From the NCBI RefSeq assembly GCF_006716565.1, contig NZ_VFPG01000002.1:372001-436000 (forward strand): DNA of 64,000 nt, written 5' to 3'. This document shows, in pieces, positions 61,340-64,000 of the stretch. Both the position numbers and the translations under genes were made by a program. The stretch comes from Nocardia bhagyanarayanae (GTDB taxonomy: Bacteria > Actinomycetota > Actinomycetes > Mycobacteriales > Mycobacteriaceae). The notes beneath the pieces were generated by a model. It saw nothing but the letters and a program-made list of their open reading frames with translations, made no database searches and was not told the origin of the DNA. Position 1 is the first letter of the stretch. Every line of letters begins with the position of its first letter.

Positions 61340-64000
61340 TTGACCGATACCGCCAACGATATCCCCAAGCTGTTGGAGCTGCTGCGGGCGCTGGAGGTGC
61401 CCGACGCCAAGCCGCGCGTGTTCCGCACGCTGCTGCGGCGCAGGCGTCCGCTGCCGCGTCCGGTCGTCGGTCTGGTCGGTGCGGGCGCGGGCGGCGCGCT
61501 GCTCGTCGAGATCTACCGCTGGCTCGGGGAATCCGGTGGCAGGCGGGCGACGCCGCGGGCACGGGTCGATCTCCAGGCGGCGGATCTGCCGCCCGACGCG
61601 CTCACGCCCGACCCGAACGCGACGGGCGAGGAGATCCAGGGGCACTGCCTGCCCATCGTGCAGCGGCTGGTCGAGGGCTTCTCCACCGACGACACGGCGA
61701 TGGGACCGATCAAGTTCCCGCGCTACCGCACCGCGGATTGGCTGACCCGCCAACGCGTTACGAGCGACGAGACCGAGGCGACGGTCGAGTTGCGTTCGCG
61801 GTTGCCGCGCCTGCTGCGCAGCGGCTCTCCGACGGACCGCTCCGACACCGCCGAGGGCGTCAGCGGCGACACCATCTCGCGGCTGGTGTTCGGCGTGCTC
61901 GCGCTGTGGCCGGTGTTGCGGCTGTGGCTGTGGATCAGCGGGCGCATCCCCGGCATGTCGAAGGTCACCCGCTGGTTCATGCGCCAGCGCTACCTCGCCC
62001 CCGAATTGTCCGACAGCTTCCTGGGTTTCGCGACCCGGCTGACCGCGTCGCGGCGCAGCGACGAGGACCAGGAGCAGGTCGCCAAGCTGCTCGTGCACGC
62101 CTTCCTCGAAGACATGCGCGACGCGTACCGCAAGCGGCTGTGGCGTCCATCGAGCTGGCGGCGCACCGCCTATCCGGTGGCGCTGCTCAGCGGGGTCGAC
62201 GAACACGGCGCCGGTATGCGATTGATCCAGTGGATCAACAACATTCGTAACGAGACCGGGCATTTCGACCCGCTGGTCGTGCTCGCCTGCCTGGATTACG
62301 ACCCCGCCCCGCCCGCTGAGCCCACCGAGCCCGACGACGCTCCGGGGCGGACGCCGCAGCTGGCCAGGATCGGCGATCTACAGCACCTCGACACCCTCGA
62401 AAGCCTGGTCGACCGCCCGTATTCCGGGCAGCAGCCGGATCCGCTGCAACGCTGGCTGCGCGACATCGACAACATGCGCACCAATCGGTCCGAGCACGCG
62501 TGGTTCCTGCCGCTGCGCGTGCGGCTGCCCGATCCGCTCGACGGCCGCGTGCGCGACCCCAGCCTGGCGCACCTCGCGGTGCCGCCGTCGCCGCCGCTCG
62601 CCGCCCGCAAGTGGTTCGTCGCGATGTGCGTGCTGATTCCGATCGCGCTGCTGGTGGCCGCCGCTCTGGTCTACATTCCGCCGCTGCGCGGCGCGCCGTG
62701 CGCGCACTGGCCGTGGACGCCGGGCATCTCGGTGCAGCAACGCGACGGCGAGTGCGTCGGCTACAGCGACAACGCCGACCAGATCTTCACCGACGACCCG
62801 GAGCTGACGGCGATGCAGCGCGAGGTCTTCCGGCTCAACGTCGCCGCCGCCGACGCGCGCCGCGACAACCCGCGACGGCCGATCATCACGCTGGTCTACT
62901 TCTCGGGGCTCAGCTACGTGGACACCAACGTGCGGTACCCGCACGCGCAGGTCGAGGAGCTCGCCGGACTCGCGGTGCAGCAGCGCCGCGCGCTGCTCGC
63001 CTCCGACGAGTCCGAACCGCTGCTGCGCGTCGTCGTCGCCAACGGCGGCTCGGACATGCGCCACGCGACGTGGGTGGTGGACCACCAGCTGCGCGGCCTG
63101 CTGAGCGACGAACCGGGCATCCTCGGCGTCGTCGGCATGGATCGCAGCAACGCCGAGACCCGCCGCGCCATCGGACGACTCGGCGAACTCGGCGTTCCGG
63201 TGGTCGCGACGACGCTCTCCGCCGACGGCCTGGAGAAGTCGTCACCGCTGTATTTTCAAGCGGCGCCGAGCAATACGACGCAGGCGAAGTTGATCGCGGA
63301 CTACGTGCAGGGCGCGCGCCATCCGGCGGGCGGGCCGCGCGCGGGTCAGCCGCGCTACAACCAGGTCGCCATCTACCACCCGAAGGCCGACGGCGACATC
63401 TACGTCGAGACTCTTGTCGAAGACCTGCGCGGCGAACTGGAGCGCCGGGGCGTGCCGTACCGCCGCATGGAGTGGACCGAGCAGCAGGAGCTCAATCGCT
63501 TTCCCGCGCCCTGCGAGACAACGGATTTCGATCGCGGCACCCTGCTGTTCTTCGCGGGCCGCAACGACGATTTCGCGACCTTCGCCAAATCGGTCAGCCG
63601 GGGCTGCCTGACCGGTGAGTCGCCCGCCATCCTCGGCAACGACACGGTGACCCGGCTGATCACCGATCAGAAGGCGATGGCGGCGCTGCCCGCCAATCTG
63701 TCGGTCCGCTACGTCGCCAAGGCCGCGCCCGTGATGCTCGGCGGCGCCGAATGCGTCCGCGGCAACGGCGAACTCGGCGACGAGCCGGTCGCCTTCGACT
63801 ACCAGCAGCTGTGCGCCGAGCTGGCCGTGCTGATCGACGACCTGCGCGCCTACCCGCAGATGGCCGACTACCAGCCATCCTGGCCCGGCGACCGGACCGG
63901 ACTCGCCTACGACGTGGTCGGGCTGTTCCTGCGCGCGGTGCGCACCGGGCCGCAGCACACCGACGGTGCGATCAACCGCACCGCCGTGGCGATGCAGCTG
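61340..64000 (+). CDS. Degenerate P-loop NTPase-TM-periplasmic-binding fusion, 3' end cut
   Basis: The frame stays open to the window end (887 codons). TTG 61340 follows GGGGAGG by eight bases. Residues 1-310 resemble an NTPase-like domain in which the Walker A is degenerate (VGLVGAGAGGALL, no Lys/Ser) and LVHAFLEDMRDAYRKRLW and YPVALLSGVDEHGAG segments follow. Helix at about 430-450 (WFVAMCVLIPIALLVAAAL) spans the membrane. After it lies a type-1 periplasmic-binding (ABC substrate-binding-like) domain (GLSYVDTNVRYPHA, VVVANGGSDMRHATWV, AIYHPKADGDIYVE). Topology puts the binding domain outside. Could sense an extracellular ligand; function unknown. Confidence 0.72.
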   Translation, partial: MTDTANDIPKLLELLRALEVPDAKPRVFRTLLRRRRPLPRPVVGLVGAGAGGALLVEIYRWLGESGGRRATPRARVDLQAADLPPDALTPDPNATGEEIQGHCLPIVQRLVEGFSTDDTAMGPIKFPRYRTADWLTRQRVTSDETEATVELRSRLPRLLRSGSPTDRSDTAEGVSGDTISRLVFGVLALWPVLRLWLWISGRIPGMSKVTRWFMRQRYLAPELSDSFLGFATRLTASRRSDEDQEQVAKLLVHAFLEDMRDAYRKRLWRPSSWRRTAYPVALLSGVDEHGAGMRLIQWINNIRNETGHFDPLVVLACLDYDPAPPAEPTEPDDAPGRTPQLARIGDLQHLDTLESLVDRPYSGQQPDPLQRWLRDIDNMRTNRSEHAWFLPLRVRLPDPLDGRVRDPSLAHLAVPPSPPLAARKWFVAMCVLIPIALLVAAALVYIPPLRGAPCAHWPWTPGISVQQRDGECVGYSDNADQIFTDDPELTAMQREVFRLNVAAADARRDNPRRPIITLVYFSGLSYVDTNVRYPHAQVEELAGLAVQQRRALLASDESEPLLRVVVANGGSDMRHATWVVDHQLRGLLSDEPGILGVVGMDRSNAETRRAIGRLGELGVPVVATTLSADGLEKSSPLYFQAAPSNTTQAKLIADYVQGARHPAGGPRAGQPRYNQVAIYHPKADGDIYVETLVEDLRGELERRGVPYRRMEWTEQQELNRFPAPCETTDFDRGTLLFFAGRNDDFATFAKSVSRGCLTGESPAILGNDTVTRLITDQKAMAALPANLSVRYVAKAAPVMLGGAECVRGNGELGDEPVAFDYQQLCAELAVLIDDLRAYPQMADYQPSWPGDRTGLAYDVVGLFLRAVRTGPQHTDGAINRTAVAMQL

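Overview
The window is high-GC actinobacterial chromosome, dense and mostly housekeeping. The gene order holA, rpsT, a PemK-like gene, lepA, GH15 trehalase, subI-cysT-cysW-cysA, nirA-cysH, hemW, hrcA-dnaJ2-rsmE, phoH-ybeY-CBS protein-cdd-era matches the Mycobacterium tuberculosis Rv2413c to Rv2364c neighbourhood. An MspA-type porin, an LCP cell-wall ligase and an IniA-like dynamin GTPase point to a mycolic-acid bacterium. Nocardia is my best guess for the genus; that is inference from gene content, not a database match.

Layout. 1-420: a partial gene and a strong terminator in DNA of visibly lower GC. 416-3109: holA, entered through an intergenic repeat, then an LCP protein. 3170-7566: accessory stretch with an XRE remnant, a TetR/NmrA divergent pair, a VOC/WYL divergent pair and an IS30 remnant. 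7653-11812: rpsT, aquaporin, PemK-like protein, lepA. 12041-16088: a large low-complexity protein followed by a dynamin-like GTPase. 16131-19684: GH15 trehalase, two small membrane proteins, M48 protease. 19720-23827: a Cys-ending leader peptide and the sulfate ABC transporter operon. 24362-32242: two Hsp70-like ATPases that lack a substrate-binding domain and look membrane-anchored, separated by a diiron oxygenase and an FprB-type ferredoxin reductase, and followed by a broken duplicate of one Hsp70 tail. 32589-39503: HAD phosphatase, a second VOC/WYL pair, MspA porin, a small secreted protein, and an SGNH/MFS/TetR module. 39701-45606 (minus): sulfite reductase, APS reductase, ATP sulfurylase subunits and sirohydrochlorin chelatase behind a poly-Cys leader peptide. 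45821-49891: NTF2-fold protein, SDR, hemW, NmrA-type protein and a small protein next to a second copy of the intergenic repeat. 50156-53230: hrcA-dnaJ2-rsmE. 53373-56569: small membrane protein, DUF6098-like protein, MFS/LysR divergent pair. 56661-61210: phoH, terminator, then overlapping ybeY, CBS-transporter-like, cdd-like and era genes. 61340-64000: a large membrane protein cut by the window end.

How the parts work together. The two sulfur loci form one assimilation route: the ABC transporter imports sulfate, CysDN makes APS, CysH reduces it to sulfite, NirA reduces sulfite to sulfide using siroheme iron, and the CbiX-type chelatase probably serves that siroheme. Each operon is preceded by its own short Cys-containing ORF and by hairpins, which suggests translation-coupled sensing of cysteine. 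The most unusual material is the pair of membrane-tethered Hsp70-type ATPases with exported low-complexity tails, together with the low-complexity/dynamin operon. These could be parts of an envelope-associated actin-like/dynamin-like system. No CRISPR array, rRNA gene, convincing tRNA gene or prophage was seen.
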